Source: Pseudomonas sp. BCA17
GTDB taxonomy: Bacteria > Pseudomonadota > Gammaproteobacteria > Pseudomonadales > Pseudomonadaceae
Direction: 5' to 3'
DNA length: 64,000 bases
NCBI RefSeq assembly: GCF_004519405.1
Contig: NZ_SGWI01000005.1
Location: 310,001-374,000 of the forward strand
Shown here: positions 1 through 8,155 of the stretch, piece after piece
Position numbering within the stretch: position 1 is the stretch's first letter
How the letters are laid out: every line of letters starts with the position of its first letter
The notes under the pieces: generated by a model
The model's database searches: none
The model's input: the letters and a program-made list of their open reading frames with translations, nothing else
Told to the model about the DNA's origin: nothing
Translations under genes and position numbers: made by a program

Positions 1-1
1 G

Positions 2-403
2 CCTTACATCGACGTGATGCTGGTGCTGCTGGTGATCTTCATGGTGACCGCGCCGATGCTCAACCAGGGTGTGAAGGTTGACCTGCCCAAGGTTTCCAGC
101 GAAGCCTTGCCTCAGGACAACAACACCCAGGTGCTGACCATTTCGATCAAGTCCGACAAGACCTACTACTGGAACCTTGGCAGCGAAGTCGATACCCAGA
201 AGCAGCAGGACAAGGCGCTGACCTTGCCGGCGATGACCGATGCGGTGACCAAGATCATTCGCTCCGGCAACGAAGGCGGCAAGCACACCCAGGTCTTCAT
301 CCGCGGCGACAAGGCGGTCGACTATGGCTCCGTCATGGGCGCCATGGGCGGGCTGCAGAAGGCCGGCGTCGGTAACGTTGGCTTGATTACCGAGGCGCCC
401 TGA
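2..403 (+). CDS. tolR: TolR, Tol-Pal inner-membrane protein (5' end cut off by window)
   Basis: TolR is the ExbD-like partner of TolQ. Together they use the proton motive force to drive TolA during outer-membrane constriction. Only the part from the transmembrane helix onward is present. The first visible residues, PYIDVMLVLLVIFMVTAP, are the single TM helix with the conserved proton-path aspartate. The periplasmic ExbD/TolR domain follows and ends at residue 133 of the visible frame. The reading frame is open to the window edge, so the start lies upstream, presumably after tolQ. The stop codon overlaps the tolA start by one base (TGATG), which indicates translational coupling. The order tolR-tolA-tolB-pal-cpoB that follows is the standard one. 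Confidence 0.95.
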   Translation, partial: PYIDVMLVLLVIFMVTAPMLNQGVKVDLPKVSSEALPQDNNTQVLTISIKSDKTYYWNLGSEVDTQKQQDKALTLPAMTDAVTKIIRSGNEGGKHTQVFIRGDKAVDYGSVMGAMGGLQKAGVGNVGLITEAP

Positions 404-1476
404 TGCAGCAACAGCGAGAGCCGTCCGCCTCGGAAAGCTACTTCTGGCCTAGCGTCTGGGCAATCGCCCTGCACGTCCTGGTGTTTGGCATGCTGTTCGT
501 CAGCTTCGCCATGACCCCGGACCTGCCGCCAGCCAAGCCGATCGTGCAGGCGACCCTGTATCAGCTGAAATCGAAAAGTCAGGCCACCACCCAGACCAAT
601 CAGAAGATTGCGGGTGAAGCCCAGAAGTCGGCTGCGCGCCAGACTGAAGTCGAGCAGATGGAACAGAAGAAGGTCGAGCAGGAAGCGGTGAAGGCTGCTG
701 CGGAACAAAAGAAAGAAGAGGCGGCTCAAAAGGCCGAGGAATCGAAAAAGGCTGACGAAGCCAAGAAAGCGGACGAGGCGAAAAAGGCTGATGAAGCCAA
801 GAAAGCCGAGAAAGCTGCCGAAGCGAAAAAGGCCGAAGAGAAACAATTGGCTGATATAGCCAAGAAGAAATCTGAAGAAGAAGCCAAAAAGGCTGCCGAA
901 GAAGAGGCCAAGAAAAAGGCCGCTGAAGAAGCCAAGAAAAAGATAGTCGAAGACGCGAAGAAGAAAGCCGCCGAAGACGCCAAGAAAAAAGCTGAAGCAG
1001 ACGAGGCGAAGAAGAAAGTCGCCGACGAAGCGAAGAAGAAAGCTGCCGCCGACGCCCAGAAGAAAAAGGCCCAGGAAGCAGCACGTAAATCCGCCGAAGA
1101 GAAAAAGGCCCAGGCCTTGGCAGATTTGCTCTCGGACACGCCTCAGCGTCAGCAAGCCTTGGCCGATGAACGTGGTGACGACGTCGCGGGCAGTTTCGAC
1201 GACCTGATTCGGGCGCGGGCAGCAGAAGGTTGGACGCGTCCACCTTCGGCACGTAAAGGTATGACAGTAGTGCTGCAGATCGGCATGTTGCCGGACGGTA
1301 CGGTGACTTCGGTCAGCGTGGCCAAGTCCAGTGGTGACGGTTCGTTCGACAGTTCAGCGGTTGCCGCGGTCAAGAATATTGGCCGGTTGACCGAGATGCA
1401 GGGAATGAAACCAAGCGACTTCGCTCCCTATCGTTCATTCAAGATGACATTCACACCTGAGGATCTAGCCTTGTGA
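403..1476 (+). CDS. tolA: TolA, periplasm-spanning energy transducer of Tol-Pal
   Basis: TolA links the TolQR motor to TolB and Pal across the periplasm. The 357-aa product has a short cytoplasmic N-terminus and one TM helix at about residues 17-37. A long helical region very rich in Lys, Ala and Glu (KKAEEAKK-type repeats) spans roughly residues 90-245. A globular TonB/TolA C-terminal domain occupies about residues 265-357. The ATG overlaps the tolR stop, and its own stop overlaps the tolB GTG. The Lys/Ala/Glu block generates long open frames on the opposite strand, which are artefacts of the repeat. Length and domain order are normal for Pseudomonas TolA. Confidence 0.96.
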   Translation: MQQQREPSASESYFWPSVWAIALHVLVFGMLFVSFAMTPDLPPAKPIVQATLYQLKSKSQATTQTNQKIAGEAQKSAARQTEVEQMEQKKVEQEAVKAAAEQKKEEAAQKAEESKKADEAKKADEAKKADEAKKAEKAAEAKKAEEKQLADIAKKKSEEEAKKAAEEEAKKKAAEEAKKKIVEDAKKKAAEDAKKKAEADEAKKKVADEAKKKAAADAQKKKAQEAARKSAEEKKAQALADLLSDTPQRQQALADERGDDVAGSFDDLIRARAAEGWTRPPSARKGMTVVLQIGMLPDGTVTSVSVAKSSGDGSFDSSAVAAVKNIGRLTEMQGMKPSDFAPYRSFKMTFTPEDLAL

Positions 1477-2774
1477 GAAACCTTCTTCGAGGAATGCTTG
1501 TCGTTATTTGCTGTATGGCAGGGATAGCGGCGGCGGATGAAAAGAACATCCTGGTCACCAGCGGTAGCGATCGGGCCACTCCGATCGCCGTTGTACCGTT
1601 TGGCTGGCAGGGCGGCAGCGTGTTGCCGGACGACATGGCCCAGATCGTCAGCGACGACCTGCGCAACTCCGGTTACTACGCGCCGATTCCGAAAGGCAAC
1701 ATGATCAGCCAGCCGACCCAGGCCAGCGAAGTCATCTTCCGTGACTGGAAGGCAGTGGGTGCGCAGTACCTGATGGTCGGCAGCATTGTGCCCGCCGGCG
1801 GTCGCCTGCAGATCCAGTACACGTTGTTCAACGTGGCCACCGAGCAGCAGGTCCTGACCGGCAGCGTATCGGGTACTGCCGAACAACTGCGCGACATGGC
1901 TCACTACATCTCCGACCAGTCGTTTGAAAAGCTCACCGGTATCAAAGGTGCTTTCTCGACGCGTCTGCTGTATGTAACCGCTGAACGTTTCTCCGTAGAC
2001 AACACGCGCTACACCTTGCAGCGTTCGGACTACGACGGTGCCCGCGCCGTGACCCTGCTGCAATCCCGTGAGCCAATTCTGTCGCCACGTTTTGCGCCGG
2101 ACGGCAAGCGTATTGCCTATGTGTCGTTTGAGCAGAAGCGTCCGCGTATCTTCGTCCAGCACATTGATACTGGCCGTCGTGAGCAGATCACCAACTTCGA
2201 AGGCCTCAACGGTGCGCCCGCCTGGTCGCCGGATGGTTCGCGCCTGGCGTTCGTGCTGTCCAAGGACGGCAACCCGGATATCTACGTGATGAACATGGCT
2301 TCGCGCCAAATCAGTCGCGTGACTTCAGGCCCAGGCATCAACACCGAGCCGTTCTGGGGCAAGGATGGTTCGACCATCTACTTCACCTCCGACCGTGGCG
2401 GCAAGCCGCAGGTCTATAAGGCGAACGTGAATGGCGGTGGGGCAGAGCGCGTTACTTTTATTGGTAACTACAATGCCAACCCTAAGCTTTCGGCTGATGA
2501 AAAGACGTTGGTGATGATTCACCGTCAGGATGGTTTCACTAATTTCCGGGTTGCGGCCCAGGATTTGCAGCGCGGAACCGTAAAAATCCTTACAGATACC
2601 AACCTTGATGAGTCAGCCACTGTTGCGCCCAACGGCACCATGGTAATCTACGCCACCCGCCAGCAGGGCCGGGGAGTCTTGATGCTCGTGTCCATTAATG
2701 GACGTGTAAGGCTCCCGCTTCCTACCGCACAAGGCGAAGTCAGAGAACCATCCTGGTCCCCTTACCTGAACTGA
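1473..2774 (+). CDS. tolB: TolB, periplasmic beta-propeller of Tol-Pal
   Basis: TolB shuttles between Pal and TolA in the periplasm. The 433-aa protein starts at a GTG that overlaps the tolA stop (TTGTGA), and this overlap decides the start. A signal peptide ends near AGIAAADEK, so the mature protein begins around residue 22. An N-terminal TolB domain (about 25-165) is followed by a six-bladed propeller with repeated signatures such as FAPDGKRIAYVSF, WSPDGSRLAF and FSSDRGGKPQVY-type strands. Both the length and the WSPD motifs are typical of the family. Confidence 0.97.
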   Translation: MRNLLRGMLVVICCMAGIAAADEKNILVTSGSDRATPIAVVPFGWQGGSVLPDDMAQIVSDDLRNSGYYAPIPKGNMISQPTQASEVIFRDWKAVGAQYLMVGSIVPAGGRLQIQYTLFNVATEQQVLTGSVSGTAEQLRDMAHYISDQSFEKLTGIKGAFSTRLLYVTAERFSVDNTRYTLQRSDYDGARAVTLLQSREPILSPRFAPDGKRIAYVSFEQKRPRIFVQHIDTGRREQITNFEGLNGAPAWSPDGSRLAFVLSKDGNPDIYVMNMASRQISRVTSGPGINTEPFWGKDGSTIYFTSDRGGKPQVYKANVNGGGAERVTFIGNYNANPKLSADEKTLVMIHRQDGFTNFRVAAQDLQRGTVKILTDTNLDESATVAPNGTMVIYATRQQGRGVLMLVSINGRVRLPLPTAQGEVREPSWSPYLN

Positions 2775-2829
2775 CGCGGCGCTACAAAAAGATTTGCTTA
2801 ACACACTGGGGTTCATTAGGAGTTTCACG

Positions 2830-3330
2830 ATGGAAATGCTGAAGTTTGGTAAGTTTGCTGCTCTGGCTCTGGCTCTGTCCGTAGCCGTTGGTTGCTCGTC
2901 TAAAGGCGGCGACAATGCCGGTGAAGGCGCAGCTGTTGATCCAAACGCTGGTTACGGCGCTAACACTGGTGCAGTTGACGGCTCCCTGAGCGAAGAAGCT
3001 GCTCTGCGCGCTATCACCACTTTCTACTTCGAATACGACAGTTCTGACCTGAAGCCAGAAGCCATGCGCGCTCTGGACGTTCACGCCAAGGACCTGAAAG
3101 CTAACGGCGCTCGCGTTGTTCTGGAAGGTAACACTGACGAACGTGGTACTCGTGAGTACAACATGGCACTGGGCGAGCGTCGTGCGAAAGCCGTTCAGCG
3201 CTACCTGGTACTGCAAGGTGTTGCTCCAGGCCAACTGGAACTGGTTTCCTACGGTAAAGAGCGTCCAGTTGCTACTGGCCACGACGAGCAGTCCTGGGCT
3301 CAAAACCGTCGCGTCGAACTGCGTAAGTAA
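2830..3330 (+). CDS. pal: Pal, peptidoglycan-associated lipoprotein
   Basis: Pal is the outer-membrane lipoprotein that binds meso-DAP peptidoglycan and anchors the Tol system. The chosen ATG is preceded by TTAGGAG at good spacing. An in-frame TTG upstream at 2794 has no such site. The 166-aa product has a lipoprotein signal ending in SVAVGC, with the lipidated cysteine at residue 22. An OmpA-like C-terminal domain contains the binding signature NTDERGTREYN followed by LGERRAKAVQRYL. Codon use is noticeably more biased than in tolA, as expected of an abundant lipoprotein. It is separated from tolB by 55 bases. Confidence 0.97.
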   Translation: MEMLKFGKFAALALALSVAVGCSSKGGDNAGEGAAVDPNAGYGANTGAVDGSLSEEAALRAITTFYFEYDSSDLKPEAMRALDVHAKDLKANGARVVLEGNTDERGTREYNMALGERRAKAVQRYLVLQGVAPGQLELVSYGKERPVATGHDEQSWAQNRRVELRK

Positions 3331-3336
3331 TTCGTC

Positions 3337-4173
3337 ATGCGAACGTGCCGTCGTGCTCTAACTGTATTGGCTCTCAGCCTCGCACCGCTTGCGGTGTGGG
3401 CTGCGGTTCCTGTGGAAGATAGCAACTCTGGCTATAACAATAGCGGGAGCAGTTATCCGCCAGCGGGTTATGGCACGAACGGCGCCTATGCTGGGGGAGC
3501 GGCTACGTCCGCCCCCTCGGCACAGGGCGAACTGTTCAACCAGCTGCAACGCATGCAGGATCAGATCGCGCAGCAACAAGGCGCCATTGAAGTACTGCAA
3601 AATCAAGTAAACCAGCTGAAACAAGAAGGCCTGGAGCGTTACCAGGATCTTGATCGACGTATTGGAGCCGGCGTTACACCAGCCGCTACTCCTGATAATT
3701 CTTCTGCCGGTGGCGCGCCAAGCGCTGCCGTCGGTGGTGCAGCAGCAGGGGCCGCGGCCGCCAGCCAAGCCCCTGCTGCCAGCAGCGAACCGGGTGATCC
3801 GGCGAAGGAAAAGCTGTATTACGATGCTGCTTTCGACCTGATCAAAGCCAAGGATTTCGATAAGGCCAGCCAGGCCTTTACCGCATTCCTGCGTAAATAC
3901 CCGAACAGCCAATACGCGGGCAATGCTCAGTATTGGCTGGGCGAGGTCAACCTGGCCAAGGGTGATTTACAGGCAGCAGGCCAGGCGTTTGCCAAGGTCA
4001 GCCAGCTGTACCCCAAGCACGCCAAGGTACCGGATTCACTGTACAAACTGGCTGACGTAGAACGTCGCCTGGGTCATGCCGACAAGGTCAAAGGCATTCT
4101 GCAGCAGGTGGTTGCCCAATATCCGGGCACTTCCGCCGCACAGCTGGCTCAGCGGGATCTGCAACGCTTGTAA
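3337..4173 (+). CDS. cpoB: CpoB (YbgF), periplasmic TPR coordinator of cell division
   Basis: CpoB links Tol function with PBP1B-driven septal peptidoglycan synthesis. The 278-aa protein has a signal peptide cleaved around AVWA-AVP. A short coiled-coil trimerisation segment lies at about residues 65-110 (LQRMQDQIAQQQGAIEVLQ). An Ala/Gly-rich linker follows, then tandem TPR repeats (about 155-275) with YYDAAFDLIKAKDFDKA and YWLGEVNLAKGDLQAA. It begins only six bases after the pal stop and is followed by a rho-independent terminator, so it closes the tol-pal operon. Confidence 0.95.
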   Translation: MRTCRRALTVLALSLAPLAVWAAVPVEDSNSGYNNSGSSYPPAGYGTNGAYAGGAATSAPSAQGELFNQLQRMQDQIAQQQGAIEVLQNQVNQLKQEGLERYQDLDRRIGAGVTPAATPDNSSAGGAPSAAVGGAAAGAAAASQAPAASSEPGDPAKEKLYYDAAFDLIKAKDFDKASQAFTAFLRKYPNSQYAGNAQYWLGEVNLAKGDLQAAGQAFAKVSQLYPKHAKVPDSLYKLADVERRLGHADKVKGILQQVVAQYPGTSAAQLAQRDLQRL

Positions 4174-4193
4174 GCAATGCAGCCGTTTAGAAG

Positions 4194-4219
4194 AAACCCG
4201 CGCCTGGCGCGGGTTTTTT
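4194..4219 (+). terminator. rho-independent terminator of tol-pal-cpoB
   Basis: The GC stem CCCGCGCC/GGCGCGGG has a very tight loop and is followed by six T residues. It lies 20 bases after the cpoB stop. Confidence 0.9.
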
Positions 4220-4336
4220 CGTTAGAATCCACGCCCTTTTATGACACCCGCTTCCTGGGGTTGACGCGTTGACGCGATCCCTTGAAGTGCCTGACGGAGG
4301 CGGACAGCCTGTTTAGCTGTTACGCCCGTGGCGACT

Positions 4337-4984
4337 ATGCAAGACACATTACGCATCACCGAAGTTTTTTACTCTTTGCAGGGTGAAACGCGAACTGCCG
4401 GCCTGCCCACCGTTTTTGTACGGTTGACCGGTTGCCCTTTGCGTTGCCAATACTGCGACAGCGCCTACGCCTTCAGTGGCGGTACGGTGCGTACCCTCGA
4501 CGACATCCTGGCCCAAGTTGCGGGTTACAAGCCGCGTTACGTCTGCGTGACGGGGGGCGAGCCTCTGGCCCAACCCAATGCCATCCCTTTGCTCAAGCAG
4601 TTGTGCGATGCCGGTTACGAGGTCTCGCTGGAAACCAGTGGAGCCCTGGATATTTCCGCCGTCGACTCGCGCGTAAGCCGTGTGGTTGATCTCAAGACTC
4701 CAGGCTCCAAGGAAGCGCACCGCAATCTGTACGCGAACTTGGACCTGCTGACGCCCAACGATCAGGTCAAGTTCGTGATCTGCTCCCGTGAGGACTATGA
4801 CTGGGCGACGTCCAAGCTGATTCAATACGGGTTGGAGCGCCGGGCAGGCGAGGTGCTGTTTTCCCCAAGCCACCATGATCTGAATGCCCGTGACCTGGCT
4901 GACTGGGTAGTGGCTGATAATCTGCCGGTGCGCCTGCAACTGCAGCTGCATAAATATCTGTGGAACGACGAGCCGGGGCGCTGA
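4337..4984 (+). CDS. queE: QueE, 7-carboxy-7-deazaguanine synthase
   Basis: QueE is the radical-SAM enzyme that converts 6-carboxy-tetrahydropterin to 7-carboxy-7-deazaguanine in the preQ0/queuosine pathway. The 215-aa product carries the cluster motif CX3CX2C as CPLRCQYC near residue 30, preceded by the FYSLQGE substrate-site signature. The GG(E) SAM motif appears as CVTGGEP. I prefer ATG 4337 (MQDTLRITE) over the GTG at 4328 because homologues begin there. The gene is intact, but queC, which normally follows, survives only as a C-terminal scrap. Confidence 0.93.
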   Translation: MQDTLRITEVFYSLQGETRTAGLPTVFVRLTGCPLRCQYCDSAYAFSGGTVRTLDDILAQVAGYKPRYVCVTGGEPLAQPNAIPLLKQLCDAGYEVSLETSGALDISAVDSRVSRVVDLKTPGSKEAHRNLYANLDLLTPNDQVKFVICSREDYDWATSKLIQYGLERRAGEVLFSPSHHDLNARDLADWVVADNLPVRLQLQLHKYLWNDEPGR

Positions 4985-5019
4985 CAGGGGATACGTTCTG
5001 CGTATCAAGCGGTGTGCGG

Positions 5020-5133
5020 CCATCCTGTTACGGCCTTGACGAGCCGGCCGGGCCTGGGGAATGTGACGCCTGCCGACCACGTTTAGAGGGCTTCAAACCG
5101 GCCGGTATTACGGCCCCAACACATTATTTCTGA
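5020..5133 (+). pseudogene. queC: C-terminal remnant of queC (7-cyano-7-deazaguanine synthase)
   Basis: Between queE and tRNA-Lys one frame encodes a peptide running from SCYGLDEP through GECDAC to AGITAPTHYF and a stop. It lines up with the end of QueC, which in Pseudomonas reads roughly SCYQAD...CGKCDSC...GFAAAG..DPTRYF. The ATP-pyrophosphatase body with its SGGLDS motif is absent, because only 35 bases separate the queE stop from the recognisable part. One cysteine of the C-terminal zinc motif is replaced (GPGECDAC where CGKCDSC is expected). There is no start codon or ribosome-binding site. I see this as an internally deleted, decaying gene. The alignment is from memory of the family. Confidence 0.75.
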
Positions 5134-5196
5134 TTTATTTTAAATAAGGTGTTGAATAGTCCTTAAAAATCAGTATTATACGCGCCACCACACAGC

Positions 5197-5272
5197 GGGT
5201 CGTTAGCTCAGTTGGTAGAGCAGTTGGCTTTTAACCAATTGGTCGTAGGTTCGAATCCCACACGACCCACCA
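5197..5272 (+). tRNA. tRNA-Lys (anticodon TTT)
   Basis: This is a complete 76-base cloverleaf with acceptor arms GGGTCGT/ACGACCC, a D arm GCTCAGTTGGTAGAGC, and anticodon loop CTTTTAA with TTT at 5230-5232. The T arm carries GGTTCGAATCC, and CCA is encoded at 5270-5272. In P. aeruginosa the tRNA-Lys gene beside queC is a known integration site for genomic islands. No duplicated 3' end is visible downstream here. Confidence 0.98.
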
Positions 5273-5289
5273 TATTTGGCGGTTTAGAA

Positions 5290-5333
5290 AATCCGGAAGG
5301 CCCACGAAAGTGAGGATTTCCGGGTTTTTTTTT
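5290..5333 (+). terminator. terminator after tRNA-Lys
   Basis: A nine-pair stem (AATCCGGAA with TTCCGGGTT, including one G-T pair) encloses a loop of about 20 bases and is followed by a run of nine T residues. It begins 17 bases after the tRNA CCA. Confidence 0.7.
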
Positions 5334-5717
5334 GCCTTGTGAAAAAGCGCCGCCTGCAATGGGTGGCGCGCAGGGGCTTAGCCAAACCGCCCAGCATCGC
5401 GGTGTGCTGGGTTGGATTGAAGGTTAATGAGGACGGCTTGGTGCTGAGCATGCGGCCCAGGCCAGCAAAAAATCCCAGGAAATCCTCGCCCGTTTGCAAG
5501 ACTCGATTCTGCTGCAGGACGACCCCGCCGTTATTGCCCGACAGGCGCGTCTTTAAGAACGCCAGATTAGGCTTTTGAATCCATTCGATATTCTGTAGCC
5601 TTGCGCAGCTTCACCGTGCTTGATGAATACAATCACTTCGTCCGGCGGCGCCCGAAAGGCTCCAGAGCCGGTGGTACACTCGACTTTCGCGCAACTGCGC
5701 CTGCAGGTCTTGCGAAC
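5334..5717. other. intergenic stretch with no convincing gene; possible coding remnant
   Basis: This is about 380 bases between the tRNA terminator and nadA. On the + strand, 5431-5556 reads as a 41-codon tail (AAQASKKSQEILARLQDS, then ILLQDDPAVIARQARL) ending in TAA. It has a coding-like composition but no start codon or ribosome-binding site, and a stop lies just upstream in frame. It may be the end of a deleted gene, and I do not recognise it. The nadA promoter should lie in the last 150 bases. No repeated tRNA 3' end (att remnant) was found. Confidence 0.4.
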
Positions 5718-6776
5718 ATGACGCAAATTTCCGAACGCCTACTGGTTCAAGCCCACCTCGACGCCAAGCAGCCCAAGGCCCTTAGCGCCGACGAAGAGGC
5801 GAGCCTGCGAACCGCCATCGCCGCCGAGCTTAAAGCTCAAGACGCGGTGCTGGTCGCCCACTTCTATTGTGACCCGGTGATTCAGGCCCTGGCCGAAGAA
5901 ACCGGTGGCTGCGTCTCCGACTCCCTGGAAATGGCCCGCTTCGGTGCCGCTCACCCGGCCAAGACCGTACTGGTCGCCGGTGTGCGTTTCATGGGCGAGA
6001 CCGCGAAAATCCTCACCCCTGAAAAACGCATCCTCATGCCGACCCTGGAAGCCACGTGCTCCCTGGACCTGGGTTGCCCGGTGGACGAGTTTTCAGCGTT
6101 CTGCGATCAGCATCCCGAGCGCACGGTGGTGGTGTATGCCAACACTTCGGCGGCGGTCAAAGCCCGAGCGGATTGGGTCGTGACATCAAGCTGCGCGTTG
6201 GAGATCGTCGAGAGCCTGATGGACAACGGCGAGACCATTATCTGGGGGCCGGACAAGCACCTGGGCACCTATATTCAGCGCCAGACCGGTGCCGATATGC
6301 TGCTGTGGGACGGGGCCTGCATCGTTCACGAGGAGTTCAAGTCCAAGCAACTGGAGGACATGAAGGCGCTGTACCCGGATGCCGCGATCCTGGTGCACCC
6401 GGAGTCGCCGACGTCGGTGATCGAACTGGCCGACGCTGTCGGTTCCACCAGCCAACTGATTGCCGCTGCCCAGCGTTTGCCGAACAAGACCTTTATCGTC
6501 GCCACCGATCGCGGCATCTTCTACAAGATGCAGCAGCTGTGTCCGGATAAGGTCTTTGTCGAGGCGCCTACCGCCGGTAACGGCGCCGCGTGCCGTAGTT
6601 GCGCACACTGCCCGTGGATGGCGATGAACACGCTGGAGCGCACGCTGCAATGCCTGCGTGAGGGCAGCAACGAGATCTTTGTCGAACCCTCGGTTATCCC
6701 GCAGGCCGTGCGCCCGCTCAAGCGCATGCTGGATTTCACCCAGGCCGCACGCCTCAAGCTTGCCGGAAACGCCTGA
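5718..6776 (+). CDS. nadA: NadA, quinolinate synthase
   Basis: NadA condenses iminoaspartate with dihydroxyacetone phosphate to quinolinate, the first committed intermediate of NAD synthesis. The 352-aa product has three pseudo-repeated NadA domains and cysteines placed to hold a [4Fe-4S] cluster (EATCSLD, TSSCALE, and CRSCAHCPW near the C-terminus). Other family motifs are AHFYCDPVIQ, VLVAGVRFMGETAKIL and LVHPES. ATG 5718 gives the family length. The in-frame upstream extension to 5601 is not conserved-looking. The gene appears monocistronic. Confidence 0.96.
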   Translation: MTQISERLLVQAHLDAKQPKALSADEEASLRTAIAAELKAQDAVLVAHFYCDPVIQALAEETGGCVSDSLEMARFGAAHPAKTVLVAGVRFMGETAKILTPEKRILMPTLEATCSLDLGCPVDEFSAFCDQHPERTVVVYANTSAAVKARADWVVTSSCALEIVESLMDNGETIIWGPDKHLGTYIQRQTGADMLLWDGACIVHEEFKSKQLEDMKALYPDAAILVHPESPTSVIELADAVGSTSQLIAAAQRLPNKTFIVATDRGIFYKMQQLCPDKVFVEAPTAGNGAACRSCAHCPWMAMNTLERTLQCLREGSNEIFVEPSVIPQAVRPLKRMLDFTQAARLKLAGNA

Positions 6777-6850
6777 CCCGGGGTAAACGCTCCCACATTT
6801 GGATAGCGGCGTATTGGCTAATGCCAGTCAGTTAAGCGTAAGTGCCATCT

Positions 6851-6949
6851 GTAGGAGCGGGCTTGCTCGCGAAAAACGTCAACGATAACGCGTGTTGCCT
6901 GAATGAACGCGGCGTCTGTGAATTTTTCACGAGCAAGCTCGCTCCTACA
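6851..6949. repeat. REPIN (paired REP hairpin), copy 1
   Basis: Two inverted REP arms (GTAGGAGCGGGCTTGCTCGC and its near-complement at the right end) flank a central spacer. The 40-odd central bases starting AAAAACGTCAACGATAACGC are almost identical to those of copy 2 at 23966. It lies between nadA and the convergent RDD gene, the usual location for such elements in fluorescent pseudomonads. Confidence 0.85.
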
Positions 6950-6968
6950 AAAAATTAGGCGTATTGGC

Positions 6969-7457
6969 TTACTTTTTCTGCTTGGGAATCCGCACCAGCT
7001 GCGTGTCCGAATAGATGTCATGCCAGCTGCGTTTGCGCTTATCGAACAGCGACCAGATAAACCCCAGCCCCACGCACAACCACGACGCAATCGACACCAC
7101 AAAGCGCAGCAGCGCCTGCCACAGGCTGATGCGTGACCCGTCGGCGTTCTGTACGCGCACGCCCCACACCTGCATGCCCAGGGTTTGCCCGGAATGGGTC
7201 CAGAACTTGGCGAAGAACCCAAACAGTACAAACAACAGAATAGTCGACAGCAAGGGGTCACCGTCCAGTGCGCCGGACTCGGTGAGGGTGCGCATCCTGG
7301 CTTCGCCGATAAATGCGATCCACACCAGCTTGTAGATAAACGCCGTGACGATCAGCAGGGCGGTGCACAGCAGGAAGTCATAGAACATCGCTGCCAGTCG
7401 ACGGCCCAGGCCAACGGCGGGGAACTCGCCTTGGGGATTCAGCAAGGGTTTGGACAT
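6969..7457 (-). CDS. RDD-family membrane protein
   Basis: This is a 162-aa integral membrane protein of the RDD family, whose general function is poorly defined; some members are linked to ion exchange. The family's Arg and Asp positions are seen as LGRRLAAMFYDFLL. About four hydrophobic segments follow, and the end has the typical WHDIYSDTQLV. The start at MSKPLLNPQGEF is chosen over an upstream in-frame ATG because the extension is unlike the family. It stands alone, convergent with nadA. Confidence 0.85.
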   Translation of the reverse strand: MSKPLLNPQGEFPAVGLGRRLAAMFYDFLLCTALLIVTAFIYKLVWIAFIGEARMRTLTESGALDGDPLLSTILLFVLFGFFAKFWTHSGQTLGMQVWGVRVQNADGSRISLWQALLRFVVSIASWLCVGLGFIWSLFDKRKRSWHDIYSDTQLVRIPKQKK

Positions 7458-7503
7458 GGCAGGGCTCTCAAAATAAAAAAGCCATTCTACGAACAAACGC
7501 GCA

Positions 7504-7540
7504 TAAAAAAGCCCCTGATGTCACCATCAGGGGCTTTTTG
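7504..7540 (-). terminator. rho-independent terminator of the cold-shock gene
   Basis: The stem AGCCCCTGATG/CATCAGGGGCT has a TCAC loop and A and T runs on either side, so it could work in both directions. It lies immediately downstream of the cold-shock CDS. Confidence 0.85.
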
Positions 7541-7551
7541 TCGCAGGAAGA

Positions 7552-7764
7552 TCAGGCTTCTGCTTGTACTTCATCAGCCTGCATGCCTTTCTGGCCTTGC
7601 ACGGCTTTAAAGGTGACTTTCTGGCCTTCTTTCAGGCTCTTGAAGCCGTTGCCCTGGATAGCGCGGAAATGCACGAACAGATCCGGACCGCTTTCTGGAG
7701 TGATAAAACCAAACCCTTTCTCGTCGTTAAACCACTTGACGGTGCCGCTCTGACGATCAGACAT
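7552..7764 (-). CDS. CspA-family cold-shock protein
   Basis: This is a 70-aa single OB-fold cold-shock domain that binds single-stranded RNA/DNA. The RNP1 motif is KGFGFI and the RNP2 motif is DLFVHF, in the order GTVKWFNDEKGFGFI...LFVHFRAI. The sequence is close to the CapB/CspA type of Pseudomonas. A long untranslated leader is likely, because 390 bases separate it from gcvT. Cold-shock leaders often regulate translation, but I cannot identify a specific cold-box. Confidence 0.95.
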   Translation of the reverse strand: MSDRQSGTVKWFNDEKGFGFITPESGPDLFVHFRAIQGNGFKSLKEGQKVTFKAVQGQKGMQADEVQAEA

Positions 7765-8155
7765 TTTCTTCTTTCCTTTGACGCTAAAAATTAATGACAG
7801 CCTCTTTCACATGAAAGAGTACTGGGCTGGGTTGCAGGAAAGTAAGAGACGTCGAACGGGTTGTAGCAAACTTTGGCTACTGCCCAGGTCCAGGTTCCAA
7901 GCGACCCATGCAAACACAGTAACTAAACTCTACGCCAACTAATACAGAAAAAACAAGCCCTGCCAAAAGCCCTGGTTTTGCTTGGCCTGATGACACTTTG
8001 GTCAACAATGCGCCGCTGGTTATATTCGATAGAAGGGATCACTTGTTATAGGTTTACCCCTAATATATTGACTATCGTCGATGCACTGTTTTATGGCGGT
8101 TGCGTTACAGTTTAGTGCACGTTAACGCAACCGCGTTACTTATAGGAACAGTCAC
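7765..8155. other. long intergenic region upstream of the cold-shock gene
   Basis: These 391 bases between gcvT and the cold-shock gene contain no plausible CDS. The part near 7765-7830 contains the ribosome-binding site (AAAGGAAAGAAG on the minus strand). The remainder is AT-richer than its surroundings and probably holds the promoter and a structured 5' leader. I see no clear terminator for gcvT. Confidence 0.5.

Noticed and set aside
322..1155. Long minus-strand frames opposite tolA, rich in Phe/Leu or Ala/Ser.
   Set aside because: They are reverse readings of the Lys/Ala/Glu repeat region of tolA, with no start signals.
5339..5578. A 79-codon ORF on + between the tRNA and nadA.
   Set aside because: It overlaps the likely remnant frame, is arginine/proline-rich without motif, and lacks a ribosome-binding site; the neighbouring frame at 5431 looks more protein-like.
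5197..5717. Genomic island at tRNA-Lys.
   Set aside because: nadA, a core gene, follows within 450 bases; no integrase, no att duplication and no composition shift are visible.
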